The notes under the pieces were generated by a model. The model had not been told where the DNA came from, did no database searches, and saw only the letters and a list, made by a program, of their open reading frames with translations. Positions 4,634 through 5,922 of a stretch of 5,922 nt of DNA are shown one piece after another. Made by a program: the position numbers and the translations under genes. Every line of letters starts with the position of its first letter. The first letter of the stretch is position 1. The DNA comes from Firmicutes bacterium CAG:449 (GTDB lineage Bacteria > Bacillota_I > Bacilli_A > RFN20 > CAG-449), in contig FR889412.1 in NCBI GenBank assembly GCA_000432895.1, forward strand, positions 8,951-14,872, given 5' to 3'.

Positions 4634-5922
4634 TTATTTAGTTAAATAAACAATTCCACCTAAACTTAATACAGCGTATAATGCATCGTTAGAAATTTCA
4701 TCACAATAAACAACGATTTTCTTTTCAAGTTTAGTATGAATCTTAATACAAATGTTATTTGATGATTTAGTAATGATATTAGCATCTTTTAATGTTTGTA
4801 AAGAAATAACATCACCATTAATCTTATCTAATACTGTATCAATATAAATGTTTTGAATTTCAGTAATTTGTTTTGATTCTTTTTCTTCAACAGGTAATAA
4901 ATTCATCATTTTTTCAAATGCTTCATTATAATCTCTATTGAATGCTTCATAAGCATCAACTGAATAAGTTGCAGATAATTGTTCTGGATGTCCTAGTTTA
5001 TCGAAAATTGCTTCACCATCGACAACTAAATCTTTTGCAAAGTCAGATTCAACATATCTTCTCTTTTTATTAATTCCACGTTCAGCAAATAATAAATCAA
5101 TTAATTCTAATGCACGTTTTAATGCACGATTGGATTTAACTCTTAAAGTGAATGGAACTTCTGTAAATTGACGTTTTTCACCTAAATCAATTTGATGATA
5201 TTTGTTGATTGGGAATTTTTCTTCATTCTTTGGATCAAGGGCTAAATGTAATCTTAATGTACGACCACTGATTGTAATTTTTGCAATTAATCCTTTTCTT
5301 CTAAATGATTCACATTTTCTAGAAAGTCTATCATGTGTACCATAAGATAATAATGAATTTTTAATTGTTGAATAATATTCTTTTGTATTATCAGAACATA
5401 ATTTTAATTTAGTTGTAAATTTGGAAGTTTTAATAACAAGTCTATCTTTTTCTTCAAGAGGAATTTCAATAGCTTCATTATTTTCATCATCAGTATCATC
5501 ATCAACTTCTTCAACTGTTTCTTCAACTTCTTCAGGTTCTTCTACTTCTTCAACTTCTTCAGGTTCTTCTACTTCTTCAACAGTATCATCAACTGTTTCT
5601 TCTTCGACAGGTTGACTTTCTTCAACAATAACAGCTTTGTCTTCTTCAAGAGGAATTTCATTAAATTTAACTCTTAAGCAAATAAAGAAGCAAACAACAA
5701 TCATTGCTACTAACCAAATGCATAATTTAGCAATACTAAATGCTAAGATTAAATCATACATCATAGCAAAGCCAATAAATAAACTTAAGAATAAAGTATA
5801 ATCTAATGCAATAACTTGTTTTGATTTTAAACCTTTAAGGATAATTGAACAAATACTAACACTAATAACTGCAAGTGAAGCAATTAATACTGCAAATGAA
5901 ATAACAATATTCTTAGTTGAAT
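4634..5922 (-). CDS. Membrane protein with acidic linker and uL15-like C-terminus (5' end outside window)
   Basis: The frame is open to the right edge, so at least 428 residues are visible and the true start lies beyond 5922. The first Met, at 5764, lies within a membrane helix and has no ribosome site, so it is not the start. Three membrane segments come first (about 5911-5837, 5800-5738 and 5734-5675). Lys/Arg placement suggests that the rest faces the cytoplasm. Counting residues from the 5764 Met, next come an acidic Glu/Asp/Val/Pro/Thr tract (36-105), a domain of about 135 residues (108-242) with YYSTIKNSLLSYGTHDRLSR and RTLRLHLALDP that I recall from Firmicutes proteins of unknown role, and residues 302-376, which resemble the end of ribosomal protein uL15. 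There, VISLQTLKDANII (319-331) parallels VVDLNTLKAANII of E. coli L15 as I remember it, and SNDALYAVLSLGG (358-370) parallels its closing helix and GG. It is too unlike L15 overall to be the ribosomal gene. Followed by a strong terminator. Function unknown. Confidence 0.85.
   Translation of the reverse strand, partial: STKNIVISFAVLIASLAVISVSICSIILKGLKSKQVIALDYTLFLSLFIGFAMMYDLILAFSIAKLCIWLVAMIVVCFFICLRVKFNEIPLEEDKAVIVEESQPVEEETVDDTVEEVEEPEEVEEVEEPEEVEETVEEVDDDTDDENNEAIEIPLEEKDRLVIKTSKFTTKLKLCSDNTKEYYSTIKNSLLSYGTHDRLSRKCESFRRKGLIAKITISGRTLRLHLALDPKNEEKFPINKYHQIDLGEKRQFTEVPFTLRVKSNRALKRALELIDLLFAERGINKKRRYVESDFAKDLVVDGEAIFDKLGHPEQLSATYSVDAYEAFNRDYNEAFEKMMNLLPVEEKESKQITEIQNIYIDTVLDKINGDVISLQTLKDANIITKSSNNICIKIHTKLEKKIVVYCDEISNDALYAVLSLGGIVYLTK
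5450..5468. repeat. 19-bp direct repeat, copy A, 3' edge of acidic tract
   Basis: TTCTTCAAGAGGAATTTCA occurs exactly here and again at 5642-5660, encoding EIPLEE at both ends of the acidic tract (residues 100-105 here). The 192-bp offset is a multiple of three, so recombination between copies would delete or duplicate 64 codons in frame. Confidence 0.75.
5519..5581. repeat. 27-bp tandem repeat, 2.3 copies, coding
   Basis: Positions 5521-5547 and 5548-5574 are identical, with 2 nt of match before and 7 nt after. In the membrane protein this encodes the 9-residue unit EEVEEPEEV twice. Identity at the DNA level, including synonymous sites, points to recent duplication by slippage. The unit length is a multiple of three, so copy changes keep the frame. 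Confidence 0.85.
5642..5660. repeat. 19-bp direct repeat, copy B, 5' edge of acidic tract
   Basis: Exact second copy of the sequence at 5450-5468, here encoding EIPLEE at residues 36-41, just after the last membrane segment. Together the copies bracket the acidic linker. Confidence 0.75.

Noticed and set aside
5519..5581. Short tandem repeats as a possible CRISPR array
   Set aside because: The units abut with no spacers, are in frame and encode EEVEEPEEV. This is a coding repeat.
5421..5615. A 64-codon plus-strand frame coding mostly Ser and Thr
   Set aside because: It is the reverse complement of the acidic repeat tract of the membrane protein; Glu codons read backwards give Ser. It has no convincing ribosome site or signal of its own.
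4634..5764. A complete gene starting at the Met at 5764
   Set aside because: The frame continues upstream to the window edge through membrane helices and there is no ribosome site before this Met.

Overview
This window looks like a chromosomal piece of an AT-rich, low-GC Gram-positive bacterium of the Bacillota/Mycoplasmatota border (Acholeplasma-like, Izemoplasma-like, RF39-like or Erysipelotrichia-like lineages). The signs are strong Shine-Dalgarno sites (AGGAG, GGGAGG), a lipoprotein signal with an LTSC lipobox, and extreme AT bias in places. The standard code (table 11) is likely: tryptophan is written TGG where checked, the lipoprotein gene ends at TGA, and long frames stay intact when TGA is read as stop. 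This argues against TGA=Trp mycoplasmas and spiroplasmas. The lineage is an inference; there is no rRNA or marker gene here.

Every supported gene is on the minus strand, so transcription runs from high to low coordinates. Three blocks are visible. (1) 5922-4634: a membrane protein whose 5' end lies outside the window. It has three N-terminal membrane segments, a very acidic repeat-built linker, a domain I recall from Firmicutes proteins of unknown role, and a C-terminal stretch resembling ribosomal protein uL15. It ends at a clear intrinsic terminator. (2) 4544-2700: a secreted lipoprotein with a BIG2 domain and a two-domain 5'-nucleotidase/metallophosphatase. It has its own extended -10 promoter, a 16-bp perfect palindrome and a GTG start. 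(3) 2562 to the left edge: five tightly packed genes that overlap or nearly touch. They encode a small sigma/HTH-like protein, two secreted or anchored proteins of unknown family, a membrane protein with a topology like TadB/GspF platform proteins, and the start of another signal-peptide protein. About 33 bp of helically phased repeats (TAAGA every 11 bp) sit just upstream.

Block 1 and block 2 genes have ordinary low-GC composition. Block 3 is much more AT-rich (5 G/C in positions 121-180 against 20 in 5221-5280) and its proteins are rich in N, Y, F, I and K. The best candidate for something undescribed is block 3: a regulator-led, translationally coupled envelope operon that may be a divergent pilus, secretion or competence-type machine. 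The second is the membrane-anchored uL15-like protein of block 1. The lipoprotein probably salvages nucleosides and phosphate from extracellular nucleotides. No tRNA, rRNA, insertion sequence or CRISPR array was seen.
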